In this document: piece after piece, positions 1-11,782 of the stretch
Position numbering within the stretch: the first letter of the stretch is position 1
Layout of the letters: each line of letters opens with the position of its first letter
Assembly: GCA_015501055.1 (NCBI GenBank)
Contig: JADNYV010000069.1
Coordinates: forward strand, 62,001-126,000
Reading direction: 5' to 3'
Origin: Mucidula mucida
Taxonomy: Eukaryota; Basidiomycota; Agaricomycetes; Agaricales; Physalacriaceae
Length of the DNA: 64,000 nt
Made by a program: the position numbers and the translations under genes
Notes under the pieces: model-generated
Seen by the model: only the letters and a program-made list of their open reading frames with translations
Told to the model about the DNA's origin: nothing
The model's database searches: none

Positions 1-2100
1 AAGCTGCGGTCTTCGTTCACAAAGCATCCGAGATGATACTGCACCCTCTCAGCGGCGTGGTCGCCCATGCGTTCGAAAGCTTGATGGACGCGGAACTGAT
101 GTATGAGCCTAGTCATGTCGTCAGAGTTGGTTGCCAGTATCCCAAGGAATGACCCGTTATAGTAGCGGTCAGAGGTTCCTGGCACTGCGAGATTGCACGT
201 AACGCTGCCTCCAAGCCCGGTACTCTTTTTCGGTGGGCGAAGCATACCGACAGCAGGGATGATGGAAGACGATGTGTTCACGGTATGGATACTGGCATCG
301 ATATTCTCTAGTTGTAACGCATTCTGGGAGTCGAGCTTCTCCGATGAAAACAGTTTTGCGTTAGTACCAGGAAGATGAAATTATTGCTTTCCGGAAGGCG
401 TCGAGTCCCTGTAAATCAACATGGTGAGCGCGCTAAGCTTTCAGGTTGAACGGGACGGAGAACCTCTTTCCAAGGAATCAACGGAGGCAATTTCTGAAGA
501 GGGTGAGCGAATGCGATACAATAGTCATGAATACCCACTTTGGTAAAGAACCCTTTAGTATCCCTATGCCACCCTGCCCGCCAGGGCGACATATTGAATT
601 CAGATGCGCCTCGCATTCTGGAAGGCATTTGACTCTCCCCGATGCCCTCAGCCGCCTTGATCAGTTTTGTGCGCTGGATCGCATCAGCAGTTACGAGTGA
701 TACAAGTCCGGTGTGAAGTTTCATGTGCGTGGGGCCAGGGATTGCAAAAGAGATATTCGCAGAATCAAGTCTGTTCCCCGGGACGTAGTGAATATCGGAC
801 AGGAACAACGATTGCGTCGCTCGATGCCGAATGCAGATAAGTTCGTAGTTCCCACCATGAATGACAGCGACGGTGCCGTCTATGGTGACTAGCTGTGACC
901 ATACCTAACGCATTTCAGTCAAGCAGTTTCTACGCGTAAAAGGAAAAATTTCACCTGTTGGAGTATGAAAATGGCGGTTCGAAGATCGCCGACTTTCATC
1001 TCCACTTTGTAGGAGGACAGGCCAATATCCTTCCGCTTGGCGGCACGACAGAGAAACTCTTCTATCATGGGGGAATCAAATCGCGCGCATCGGCCAGATA
1101 TCCGATAGGCCCCCTCCGGGGTATTACATCCCGTCCCTTCGCAGCGTGTCTTGTACGGAAGTCCCTCTTTCTCCCAGTCGCTACAAGCGATGCAGGGAAA
1201 GATCTCCTGGGAGCCGCAAACTTTGCGAATGGCAATCATAACAGGAAGCGTAGCACAAACAATGTCTTTGAACTCCCAGACTGCCATGGACGATAGGTCC
1301 TGCTCGCAGACCGCGCGTAGAGCGGGCACTATATGTCGATGTGGGGCACTCCTTTCGAAATCTTGTAGATATGCATCGTCCACGTATAGGAACCCATCCC
1401 CAAGTCCCTTGGTCTGATCCGGGTCTGGTTCCCTGTACCAGAACAGCGGCGCATTGCCCTCAGTTGGTACGGCAGGCCACGAGCCATCGGTAGACAAAGC
1501 GGCGGAACATAGGTAAACCGCCGCCTCCTGACGAAACACACACTTCTCGACGATTGAGGACTCCATTGATACCGCAAAGAATTTCTCTCCTGCAGCGGTG
1601 GGTTCAGCCATAGAGCGACTGCGTTCATCAAAAGGATACACTGTTTTATCGGGGAAGAGCTGTAGGGGTTTGGCGGCAAGCATGCCTTTGCAAAGCAACG
1701 CGACATCGTGAGTCATGGCGGGGAGAACAGTAGTGCGACGAAGGATGAGATCTTTTCTCATATGGCGATCGTACGTCGTCGTCGCGCGCGTGGTGTGGCG
1801 CTTTGCGGTCGCGGTTGTAGAACCTCCAGTTCGCTGAGTGGTGGTGTTAGGGGGAGCTGTGCCGGAGATGTCGGCGCGAGGGGACTCCTGGTTGAATCTT
1901 GATTGTTTTCGCTTGCTGCCGCCTCTGGGAGTCTTCACCGGGGAGGTGGAGCCTGCAATAGTACCGCGCCTAACGGTGAACTCGTGAAGCTCCCAGTCAA
2001 GTAAGTCCTGGATCTCGGGATGCTGAGGGATTTCTTTGAAATCCAACTTGACCCCCGATATCACTTCGAGCTGTTGCTCGAGATCCGCGGGCAACGCCAT
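1..2100 (-). CDS. Kinase-family gene K1, 3' end beyond left edge
   Basis: Reads leftward from an ATG at 2100. Exon 1 is 2100-955, a 62-bp intron (GTGAAA...CACAG) follows at 954-893, and exon 2 starts at 892. Exon 1 has no domain I recognise: a low-complexity Ser/Thr/Arg stretch (about residues 45-115) and a Cys cluster near its end (C-I-A-C, then C-E-G-T-G-C). Exon 2 opens with a module in which D-G-T-V...G-N-Y-E-L-I-C-I-R-H-R aligns position for position with D-A-T-F...G-N-Y-M-R-I-G-I-R-H-R of K3 (26057-28256), and the intron before it has the same place and phase 0. Left of about 380 a divergent kinase N-lobe is readable (F-L-G-I-L-A-T-N-S aligned with F-V-L-K-I-A-P-T-S), with Gly where the beta-3 Lys should be. 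Between about 380 and 600 the splicing is unclear and the gene may be damaged. The kinase C-lobe lies outside the window. Confidence 0.6.
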
Positions 2101-3066
2101 CACTGAAGTCTTAATATTGGTTAGTCAAGTAGGTATTGATTGAACGTGAAATAATCTCCGACCGAGGCAGACAGGGAGACCAAGGGATAGAACTCTTGGA
2201 GGCGAACTTGAGAAGGATCCCGGAAAGTTTAGCTTGCATCCAAAGGGCGTTCAGTGCATTCAAAAGCTTTGTGGACCTTGTTTTTGAATCAGGAACAAAG
2301 AGCCCAAAGATGAGCTGTTAGTTCTCCATCACGTCAAGTCACCACTGAACAACGTGTGCTTTTCGACCGCAAATGGTCAATGATGTTCTTTCAAAGTGGA
2401 ATATCACCGTGATTTACGACACTCATACAAACAGCTATTGGCGGAGAATGTATCACTGACACGCATGATCGATGTTTAATTCAACGAAGATGATGTCCGA
2501 CCCCAGTATAGACCAAACGACTCTGCAAAATATTATTAGCAGTGACAGATTGGAGACAAAGCGCATTCTCTTGTTCCAGAATGATCGTAGGAATTGGCTC
2601 GTTTTGGAGTGAGTCTTTCTGCGAGCCCATCACCAAGCAGGACCATTCCGTGATTGGAACACGACTGTTCACGTACGCCTACGCTCATGAGGCGCTTGTT
2701 GTCGTCTCAGAACAATAGGATTAGAAGATTCAAAGGGTCATCTGTTGTTTGTGTGTGTGAATACAATACAATGAACCATCATCTGGTGTGAGAATACCAT
2801 ACGCAGCTATATGTGGGTCCCATTTACCACAAGGTCACGCAGATACCATCGCATCGTGAAAGATGTTCTTGTTACGAGCCTGGCCTTCCCGTTCTCCTTT
2901 TTAATACGGAGATGTCCAATCTCAACGCGAAGAGTCTGGAATTTGGGACATAAATCGCGTCGAGGACTCAACACGGAAATCGGGATTTCCTCCTTTGTAG
3001 AAAAAGGTAAGTCAGTGTTATCTTCTTCAAGCACTCTTACGTACTTCATAGCAGCGTTAATCCTCG
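2101..3066. other. Intergenic, no feature recognised
   Basis: Spacer between two divergently transcribed genes (K1 leftward, the 3067 gene rightward), so it should hold both promoters. I see no convincing TATA box, repeat or coding exon. Confidence 0.5.
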
Positions 3067-4047
3067 ATGGCGAGTACTAGCACGCATACTGGAAAGCCAA
3101 AGCGGGAGAAGAAAGGGAAAGAGAAACGTTCTATGTCTGCACGCATTGAACACGGATATGAGCGTACGAAGGCTGTAGTCAAGAACCTCGGTAACAACGT
3201 TTTTCCATTTCAGAAGCGAAAGGGCCGGGGAGGCAGTGGATCGACGGTTGAGAACGTGCCAGAGACAGCAGATTCCTTGGATAATCAGGTACACTGGTGC
3301 AGTCTTTGTACCGCGACAGACGAGAGGACTGACATAGTGAACAGGTCCACGAAGGAGTCGGCGACAACGGGAATGCTGTGATCTTGGAGGTAAGCACTAG
3401 ACACTAGCCATGTAAGTACGACAATCAAAAACGCAATCTGACCATAAGCCGTAGGAGCCCGAGGACGATTGGGTTGAGAAACGTCGATATCGCAATCAAC
3501 GCGAACTGGATGAAGAGGTGAGCTTTCGCGTACCTGAACATAACTGCAAGTAACACTTTTGAAGGAATCGAGGGCAACAGCCGTCGAGCTGATGATCATG
3601 AACGCCCTTAGCCTCGAGGAGATTGCGAAGGACTACACCAAAGATGATGCACTTGCAGCTCTGCATAGCGCCCACATCCAGACGGCATTTCCGCATCTTG
3701 CCGAACATGATGTAGCAGACGATAGTGGCATGCGCGTTCAGGCGGTGCTCCCATTCCTACTCAAGGGGAAGGGGGACGTCGACAATGACATGGAAGAGCT
3801 GCCCGATGACTGGTTTGAGAAAGAGAGGGAGAAAATCCGAGCCGATGAAGACGAGCGCGCGTCCATGCAATGGGAGGCTGGTCCTTCTGATAGCGCTGTG
3901 CGGTCTTCGTATTATTCCGATGAGTGGTATTATGATTTCGAGATGGATACCTTCACGATAGGGTCAGCGGGAAGTGATGGCGCTGGGCCCTCGAGTCGAC
4001 CGTCTTCGGTGCGATTCAGCGTCACCGACTTGGATCATAGGATCTGA
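3067..4047 (+). CDS. Acidic/basic protein of unknown function, 4 exons
   Basis: Four exons join in frame: 3067-3288, 3345-3389, 3455-3517 and 3565-4047, with introns of 56, 65, 47 bp, all GT-AG and phase 0. The protein is about 270 residues. It has a Lys/Arg-rich N-terminus (K-P-K-R-E-K-K-G-K-E-K-R), a charged middle (E-P-E-D-D-W-V-E-K-R-R-Y-R-N-Q-R-E), a helical segment (L-S-L-E-E-I-A-K-D-Y-T-K-D-D-A-L-A-A-L) and an acidic, Ser-rich tail. No signal peptide or membrane segment. I do not recognise the family. The basic start and acidic tail would fit a nuclear or cytosolic protein, but that is inference. The consistent splicing across three introns is the main support for a real gene. Confidence 0.6.
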
Positions 4048-4430
4048 GAGATCACTGGCAGGAAGTTCCGAAGCCGGTCAATATCTTCGACCGACAGTGT
4101 GTCGCCATGCTATGATCGCAAGAACAATTGTATGCATGAACAATCGTATTTGACGGCGTAGATAGTCTTCATTTCCGTCCGCAGCGGCAAGACCTGACTC
4201 GTCATGGGAGAAGGAAGAAAGACGCGTCGGGCCGGAAAGGATCGGCGTCTTGCCTTATTGGTGGTGGTGGTGGAAGGATAACCCTCGCCTTATGGTATTC
4301 CTGTTTTAGTCTTCGTATCACTGTTACTGCTTTGAAATCAAATCCTTTGCTCTTCCTTTTCGCCATCATGAACTCCTCTAATCGAGGCTTTTCTCGCTAA
4401 CCCAAACGGAAACGGCAACGCGCCGACAAA
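4048..4430. other. Intergenic
   Basis: Nothing recognised beyond a short GTG-rich run near 4259-4275. It separates the 3067 gene from the BTB remnant. Confidence 0.4.
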
Positions 4431-4439
4431 TCTGATGAG

Positions 4440-4900
4440 GTGTTTTTCCACCGGGAGTATCATACCGCCATTTTGGCGATACGTAGCCAGTACTATCCAG
4501 GATATGGTTGAACAGGCTTAGCTGCACTACTTATGCTGCAGACCACTCTCCGCAACTTCGTCGGTTTCCACTGGCAGATTTAGACGAAAATATCTCCTCC
4601 TTTCTCCAGTTTGTTTACATTCCGGGGTGCGTGCATACTACCGGGCACTCGGGGAGACGAGAGACTCACTCCTCTGTCAGGTACTTCAAGGTGGGCAAGC
4701 CCACGCCCTTCAAGCAACTTTCGGGAATGCTTCGACGACTTTCCACAAAGTACCTCTGCGACCAGCTTCATCAAGCCGCCATAACACGTCCAGCCGGAGA
4801 GAAGACAGTTCCTCAAGCATCTTCCACAAATGTTAAAAACTCCGAGGCATGCTTGCGAGCCTCCGCCCACATAGGGCCAAACCCTCAACCTTTCTCACTG
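4440..4900 (+). pseudogene. BTB-domain gene remnant
   Basis: No single frame is open, but pieces of a BTB/POZ protein like the intact one at 51055-52131 can be read. One piece reads L-A-D-L-D-E-N-I-S-S-F-L-Q-F-V-Y, where BTB proteins have L-x-D-D-P-x-D-F...F-x-x-x-F-Y. After this come R-Y-F-K-V-G-K-P-T-P-F and L-R-R-L-S-T-K-Y-L-C-D-Q-L, matching R-Y-F-Q-V-G-L-P-T-P-Y and L-H-M-S-T-K-Y-L-C-H-P-L in the intact gene. No start codon with an open BTB core was found. Best read as a decayed copy; it may also feed 5' sequence to the gene that starts at 4947. Confidence 0.45.
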
Positions 4901-4946
4901 TGGGCTCATCAAGTTTCCTTCCGCCTCCATTACATACTCGCCGTCC

Positions 4947-6248
4947 ATGCTTATAAAACTTCTTACGCCCGTACACCCCACCATCCTCTTCGGCATGACC
5001 TACCGGGACCTACCAGTGGAGTTGGACAAGCCGCTGGCATGGAGGTTACTGTTTGCCAGCATCATCGTTGACAAGCTCGATCCTCCCGAGTTCATCCACG
5101 CTCTCGACAAGGCAACCTGGATCCCTAGCATTCTGCAGGAGATCACCTTCAATGTCGCTACCTTGACCGTATCGTGTCTCTTTGTTGATGGTTCCTGTGA
5201 GGAATGGCCGGTCGTGTCCCCGGCCTGTCTAGAGGCTTTACAAAGTGTCATCTCTGACATGACTTTGTCCTTGGTAGAAACGGAAAAGGAGTTGGAACAG
5301 GAATTGATGCAGACGGATTTCTTTAAGCAGCAGTCCCTGAATTCTCCTTCGACGTAAGTGTTTTGCCATGCCTTGCCAACGCCCTATATGCAACCCCTCT
5401 CTAGCACCTCTATATCTTTATCGTCGTCTTCGTATCATAATCAAGCGGCCTCACCTCCCAGCGCGCCTTTTTCCAATCCACTACACGTCGAGCCTTCAGT
5501 CGAGATAAAAGTAGTTCTCCCGCCCTTGACATTATCAAGCCCCGAAGCTCTTCGACGCCGTGCTCATTCCACTCTGGTTGACACGTTTCGGATACACGTA
5601 CTCAGTGAACTGAAGACTCGACTTCCTCAGGGAGGTTACTATCCATGGATCGTCCAAAGCATGCTTTGTCGTAATTTGGATGCCATGGCTAGAATCACAT
5701 CCGAGACGGGGGTCGTCCAGCGTGAAGACGAGACTTATTTCCCGCCCCCCATGTCGCCCTTACAACCTGGAGAAGACGACGCGAAAACCGATGCAGAGGG
5801 GAGCTCCATCCACATACGTTCGACGACCACATATATGGACTCGTCCAACCGCCCAGCAGATACCCGATGCCTCGAAAATCTTTCCCCAGATGATTTGTAC
5901 AAATACGAGTCACTGTCTTCCATATGCGATCTACTCCGGCAGCTGCTTGTCGTATCAGAGGCCCAGAAAGAGCATAGGGCGGACGAGGTGAAGCAGAGTG
6001 ATGACCTTCTGGAAACACGGACGAGAAGGCGGGCGTGGGGCAACAAGGCGCTTCACGTCCCCTCTGTGCGTGATGTGGATGTTTTCCTAGCCACGCCGGC
6101 CATAAACTCGCCGCTCCGTCGGGTCATGTGGACCTTAGAGGAGCGCGAATACGTTCCAGCATCGAGTGAAGTGGAGCCGGAGATGAGCGATGAGTATGAG
6201 TACGATGACGACGAAGACGAAGATGGCACTACTCAGTGGTTTAAGTAA
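4947..6248 (+). CDS. Agaricomycete protein of unknown function, 2 exons
   Basis: Exon 1 4947-5353 and exon 2 5405-6248 join across a 51-bp GT-AG intron to give 416 residues. The start is the first ATG after the BTB remnant; an upstream start is possible. The first 130 residues are mixed helical with no recognised motif. Residues 140-180 are Ser/Pro-rich. Near residue 190 comes R-R-R-A-H-S-T-L-V-D-T-F-R-I-H-V-L-S-E-L followed by Y-Y-P-W-I-V-Q-S-M-L, a pattern I know from uncharacterised Agaricomycete proteins. The tail ends in a run of Asp/Glu (D-E-Y-E-Y-D-D-D-E-D-E-D). No membrane segment or signal peptide. Function unknown. Confidence 0.6.
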
Positions 6249-6853
6249 ACGACCAATTATTTTTGGCGACGTTCGGGAGTACGCGTTTGAATGATACTAG
6301 TAGACGATGACAAGTAAGACGAGTTAAAGGCCTCAGGCGCGCACGATACCACATTTATAAGCTCAGTGTTGGACGAATCTCGCCATCAGTATTTACTCTA
6401 CCCGCCCGGGAGCGTGGTTCTTCCCAGGACATACACGTGGTGGGCATCAGAGGACACACCAAGGTCCAAGTTCATACGCACCGTGAAGATGGGCTGATGA
6501 CATAATACTGACATTGCTATCTTCTTACTATCGCCTCTTCGACCACCGTGTTTCCCTCCCAGTCGAATACGATTGAAATTTGCGCCGCCAGCGTCATAGT
6601 AGCTGCACCGCTATTGCTCCCCGTCATACGGAGATTCCGTATCCCCACGCTTGACTGCGAGTCCATAATTCTAGGACTCCACTTTCACCGTAAGTAGCCC
6701 GTCGTTGTCAGGCAAAATGGCGCATGTACTTACCTGGTTTGACCATCTGCAGAGCCCCACTTCAGGCCCCAAGGGCGCATCTCATCTTGGACTCTGTTCA
6801 CCTCGATTCTCCTCGTAGGTGCGTCTACAGCTCTGCGCTATGCGACATCTTCT
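6249..6853. other. Intergenic upstream of the F-box pseudogene
   Basis: No gene seen. The stretch near 6510-6550 loosely resembles 9480-9530, which lies in the same place upstream of the intact F-box gene. The tandem duplication therefore probably included the promoter. Confidence 0.4.
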
Positions 6854-8416
6854 GTGACTAATGCCAATCCCCAGTCCGTCGAAATGCCGGAAACGGCATC
6901 GCCTCAGCCTTCCCTCCAAGAAGCAGCAGTCTTCCTTCAGCAGCTCTCCGAGTTTGAGAGTCGCGTCACTCCAATCCGCGTCGCCGAGCTCCTGTCCTCC
7001 AACGATCCCCCACTCGATGCAGAGCTGAATGCATTTCAGCTCTTTCGGGTGCAGTCTACCGCGATCCTGTCGGAGGTCATGGAAGAGTTCACGAAAGCTC
7101 CGCATCAGGTAGACCACTTGATACGGCTGCAAAAGGGTGTAAAAACTTGCGTGCGTGATATCGCAGCAGTCGTGCATCCCATCAGGCGTGTGCCTACCGA
7201 GATTCTTCATGAAATCTTTCTTCGTTGTATACGAATAATCTGGTGGGATCGGCCGGGTGGCTGCGACAGCATCCTCCATGGACACTTTCTCAAGTATGCA
7301 GTCGCTGGAGAACTATCTCTCTTTCTCTGCCGAATCTTTGGTCGAACATTGATCTCACCTTTTCCCGGCACGGAAAGTATATCACGCCAAAGCAATGCGC
7401 TTATAAAACGTCGCTATATCTGAAACGATCTGGAAACTGCACGTTGTCCTTACATCTATCCTCAGCATTCACTTCTCACCGCGCGCATCGCCGCCGAGCG
7501 ATACAGGCAGGCCAGAGAGACAACGCCGCCCCACATTTTGCCAATCATCCCGTGATTCGAGTCCTTCAAGCTAGCACATCGCGATGGGAGCACCTCAAGT
7601 TAGACATGGACTGCCGCGAGTTGGCTTGTTTTAGGGGTTATGCCTTTCCTTCACTTGCTGGCCTGTATTTGTTCGGTGTTCGTGGTCTCTCAGCTCAGCT
7701 GGGAAAAGAGCTGTCAACCGATTGCGGCGCATGATCAAAGTTCAAGCGTTGCTTTTACGACTATCGAAGTCGCCGCATTCGCTGCATACACCTCTTCCAA
7801 ATGAAAATGATATATGCTTACCGCACCTGCGGCGCCTCACCTTGACTTTTGGAGGACTCCGCCCCAGGGAGCCTGGTCAGTTGATCGGGTTCCTTGATCG
7901 CATTAGGGCCCCTCTCTCCAGACTCGACATGACTTTCGATTCAGTCATGTTTGTCCCCGAGCTGAATGCTACAACTATCAGTTATCTGATGACACTCGAA
8001 GTCATGGGTGACATGGGCCGCCACGAAAGCAACACCCGCTCTCTCTTGCAATTTCTGACTTACGTTCCGACTGTCACTACCCTGAAGGTCGTCGACAAGT
8101 CTATTACAACGGCATTCGTCATGGGCTTGACTGTGGTATCGATTATAGAGCCCGTTCTACCCCTTCTTCATTCTCTTGATATTTCTGGATGTCAAAATCA
8201 TCAGGACATGATGCCGATGGACTACTTCTGGGATCGCGGTGGCCCCGTGCACAGGGCGTGGCGGCTCCTTGCGCGGTGCTGACACAGATTGACGTACCAC
8301 GGTGGTTGTATGACTGCGATGATGAGCGTTGGAGACTCATGCGTACGCTTCACGATGAAATACGCGGCGGCGGCTGTGACGCCGCAGTTGGCAAAGCGAA
8401 CGGGACGTTGCAGTAG
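6854..8416 (+). pseudogene. F-box gene, frameshifted tandem copy of the 9860 gene
   Basis: Segments in three frames align in order with the intact protein at 9860-11440. Shared blocks are L-L-S-S-N-D-P-P-L-D-A-E-L-N, H-P-I-R-R-V-P-T-E-I-L-H-E-I-F (the F-box), P-P-W-T-L-S-Q-V-C-S-R-W-R, and a tail L-Q-F-L-T-Y-V-P-T-V-T-T-L-K-V-V followed by V-P-R-W-L-Y. The frame breaks near 7250-7290, 7725 and 8230, and roughly 80 residues are missing in the middle compared with the intact copy. With three breaks and a deletion this is a dead gene, not a splicing problem. Many substitutions separate the two copies, so the duplication is old. Confidence 0.8.
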
Positions 8417-9859
8417 TCTGTATGCAAGAGCCCAGAGTCTTGATTAGCAGACATCGTCTTAACAAGTAGCTTGCAGGGTAGTTACGAGCACAACCTCTGT
8501 GGACATTGGACTAATACGGCCGCCTGTAGAGAAGGTGAAGGTGATTTGATAGCCATACAAATGACTAAGGAAAATCCTCGATGTGCCTACAAGGTAACAA
8601 ATACTTTCGCCACAGTAAAAGCCCAAAATTATCCAGCAAACATCCCACCTAACTCAAGAGAACCAAAGCTCAACCAAGCAATCAGCTCCCTCACGAGGAG
8701 AGGGTACCGTTAGAAGGGGTGTCGAAGACACGTGTGAGTCGCGCAGAATGAGGGGGAAAAAAGAGAAACACAATGCGAAGTCAGCCGCTACGATCTGAGA
8801 ATTGAATTCCTTTTGAACATTCCCTTCAGACCGCGCAGCGACTGGTTAAGTGTGTCCTTCGGCTCACTTGACGGCGCCTCATAATCCAGACACAAGAAGG
8901 ATATAAACCTCGTGTAGATATCATGCATATATTGATCGGTTCGAGAGAAAAAGTTTTCGTCTAAGAAACGCTGATAATTCCAGTCGTCGGGTGGAAAGCT
9001 GTGGTAGAGCCTTATAGAGCGAGAGGGTGAAGTGCACACGACGCTCCAAAAAAAAACTCGGGAGGTCGGACCGAACGTACCCCGAGCTTCTGTTAGGAGT
9101 CCTGCCTCTTTGTTACACGATAGACGTGATCTGGTCCGCGAACTCTCCTGAAGCTGCTTCCCGCTATCAGCCCCGCGTCAACAGTGCCGAATATTGCTTT
9201 AACGCTGACGCGACGCCTTCGCTAATGCAAGTATCGTCTGGTAAGAATGACTTGACGGATACGAGTTCAGTCGTCGGTTATCGGACACTATGCACTGTGC
9301 TGACAATATCGATGCTTTATGAATGCATCCGGAATCCGGATTGCTGCGTATCATCAAGCGAAGGCTCGTAAGTCTCCATAAATCCGAATACCTTTTCACT
9401 CACAGCGCATCTCCAATTTCCAGTAATCAGACCGGCGTCTAAAAGTAGCTCGGAAGCATTATCAGGTGGGCTGCTGACTGAGAGCACTGCCGCTTGTTAT
9501 CTTCTTACCATCGTGCACGACTTTCAGCACGCTCTCAGTCCAACGGAGTTTGTCGTTACCTTTCGATCTGGACTCATCCGCTTGACATTGTAGCCTGAGT
9601 GAGCTGTCACGGTTGCGCCTCCCATCTGTATCTGCGCTACTCGCTGACTATCTCATTTCTTGGTTTACTGCTTCTTTCTGTGAGCTCTTAACGTGCCATG
9701 GTCAAGGCAATCGCACTTACTCGACCCTCCTCTCATAGACCACCGTTCCGCGCTGTAGTCGCCTAAGCGTTACTTTTTTCCTCCCATTGTAGGTGCGTCC
9801 AGATTTCCTCGATAACGTCTGTCGCTCAAGCCAATAAACAGTCCCATTCGAAACCACGA
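8417..9859. other. Intergenic between the F-box copies
   Basis: About 1.4 kb with no open frame that carries a recognisable domain or plausible introns. The last 300 bp should be the promoter of the intact F-box gene; no clear TATA box was found. Confidence 0.4.
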
Positions 9860-11440
9860 ATGGTAGATTCTTCGCTTTCTTCCATGCATTCATGCCCTGG
9901 CTGCGCGTTACTATCCCAGCAGCCCGACGAGCGCGAAAGCGGTACCAGCCCACTCCGTCTCGACGAGCTCTTGTCCTCCAACGATCCCCCACTCGATGCA
10001 GAGCTGAACGAATTCCAGCTCTTCCGAGTGCAGTCTCCCGCGATCCTAGCCGATCTCGATGCAAAGATCACGCAGGCGCATGACATGCTGCAGCGCTTCA
10101 TACGAGCGCGAGAGCATGCAGAGGCTCGTCTGCATGACACCGAAGTACTCGCACATCCCATCAGACGCGTCCCCGCCGAACTCCTTTCCAAGATATTCCT
10201 CCATTGTCTTCCCAAATGGGTCGACGGGATCCGCACCGTGCCTGAATACGATAATATGCATCCCGGTCATCCCCCGTGGACACTGTCTCAAGTGTGCGGC
10301 CGATGGAGACGTCTATCCCTCTCTCTTCCCGAGCTATGGTCTCGACTTAATGTTGTCCTTCGGCTGCATAAAAATCATATTACACCACAACAATGTGTTT
10401 ATAAAACATCCTTATTTCTGGAGCGCTCTGGAAACCACCCCTTGTCTGTCTACTTATCGCCAGCTTCCCGTACCAATTGTTTTGTCATGCACCCCGTCCT
10501 CCCGGTGCTCCAAGCTAGCAGCTCTCGCTGGCGGCAACTCCGGTCCAGCATGTACATGGCTGATATGATTTCGCTCGAGGGTCATCCCTTCCCTTTGCTT
10601 GAAGTGATCATGGTGCAGCACTTGGATGATACTGGAATCGCAAATGCATTTCGATCAGCGCCAAATCTCCGGATTTTCCTCTCTGATCCAGGGACGCAGG
10701 CGCTCAAATTTGTGACTGTGCCCTACCCCAAGTTATTGTGCGGGAAATTTCATGATGATCTGTCGTCGCGCTCTGTAGCAAGCCTGCGAAAGATGACCGA
10801 ACTCCGTAACCTGCTTTTCGAGCTGGGGCCTTCGCAGCGTTCAGAAGTTGGAGAAAATGATATCTTCCTCCCTCGACTTCTCCGTCTCGATGTATCAGAC
10901 TCTCCTGGCGGGGAGCCCGATTTATTGGCTTCTTTCCTAGAGCGACTGAAGACGCCGATTCTTTCAGAGCTCTCCATTACTCATACCAATTCAATCATGC
11001 TGTTTCCAGCATTCCATCCCGCCACAGAATCCCTGACTACGCTCACCGTTAATGGCGACATGGGTTCTCACCGGAACAACACCCGTTATCTCTTGCAATT
11101 CCTGGCTCGCGTTCCCACCGTCACTTCCCTAAAGATAGTCGGCAAGTCCATTACGTCGGAATTTCTGGTTGGCTTGACGGTTGCATCAAAGAGAGAATCC
11201 GTTCTGCCTTGTCTTCGGTCTCTGGACATATCTGAGTGTGACTGTCCCGTGAAGACCATCCCGCCAAAGCTCTTTTGGGCCATGTTCGAGTCGCGCTTGC
11301 CCAGAGTGCAAGGTACCCCGACTCCTGGTGCGATCTTGGAAGAGATCCGCGTACCACGACGGCTGGACAATGTTGTCGATAAGCGCTGGAGAGCCATACA
11401 GCGCAAAGCGAAAGGTCGGGTGGTCGGAGGTGGTGATTGA
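9860..11440 (+). CDS. F-box protein, single exon
   Basis: A 526-residue intronless frame. Residues about 25-60 give the P-L-D-A-E-L-N-E-F-Q-L-F family signature, followed by a helical segment. The F-box core starts near residue 97 (H-P-I-R-R-V-P-A-E-L-L-S-K-I-F-L-H-C) and runs into P-P-W-T-L-S-Q-V-C-G-R-W-R-R-L, the usual end of Agaricomycete F-box domains. The rest is a series of weak Leu-rich segments that would form the substrate-recognition part. F-box proteins link substrates through Skp1 to cullin-1 ubiquitin ligases; this family is greatly expanded in mushrooms and its targets are unknown. The start is the ATG that keeps the Cys pair C-P-G-C near the N-terminus, matched by C-P-T-C in the 21071 and 33991 proteins. 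Confidence 0.85.
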   Translation: MVDSSLSSMHSCPGCALLSQQPDERESGTSPLRLDELLSSNDPPLDAELNEFQLFRVQSPAILADLDAKITQAHDMLQRFIRAREHAEARLHDTEVLAHPIRRVPAELLSKIFLHCLPKWVDGIRTVPEYDNMHPGHPPWTLSQVCGRWRRLSLSLPELWSRLNVVLRLHKNHITPQQCVYKTSLFLERSGNHPLSVYLSPASRTNCFVMHPVLPVLQASSSRWRQLRSSMYMADMISLEGHPFPLLEVIMVQHLDDTGIANAFRSAPNLRIFLSDPGTQALKFVTVPYPKLLCGKFHDDLSSRSVASLRKMTELRNLLFELGPSQRSEVGENDIFLPRLLRLDVSDSPGGEPDLLASFLERLKTPILSELSITHTNSIMLFPAFHPATESLTTLTVNGDMGSHRNNTRYLLQFLARVPTVTSLKIVGKSITSEFLVGLTVASKRESVLPCLRSLDISECDCPVKTIPPKLFWAMFESRLPRVQGTPTPGAILEEIRVPRRLDNVVDKRWRAIQRKAKGRVVGGGD

Positions 11441-11782
11441 TTGTTAAAACGGTTTGCACACTTTATATGAGACTACTTGATCTACACGTTTGACAAGCAT
11501 CGGACGCGTCTGTACTATGTTTTCTGTCATACCATATTCTCAACCTTGCACCTCGCCTCAGTCCCGCCATGGCCTTACCCTTGGTTCTATATCACCAAAT
11601 TCGTACTATCACGTTCGCGCCTGATCATAGCTTCTTGTCTTCGAGGTCTGGACTCGCTCGTCTTGCGAGTTGGAACGTCAGCCTGATTGAACTTCTTTGT
11701 GATAGGCGCCCACCTGTATGACCCATGACACCAAACCGCATTTTTCTATCTCCCATACTCCCCCAGGCTCATCCCTCGCAGG
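11441..11782. other. Intergenic
   Basis: Nothing recognised. It holds the end of the F-box transcript and the promoter of the next gene on the same strand. Confidence 0.4.

Noticed and set aside
8788..9039. 83-residue minus-strand frame as a gene
   Set aside because: No domain, no intron partner and no duplicate in the window; short frames of this size occur by chance.
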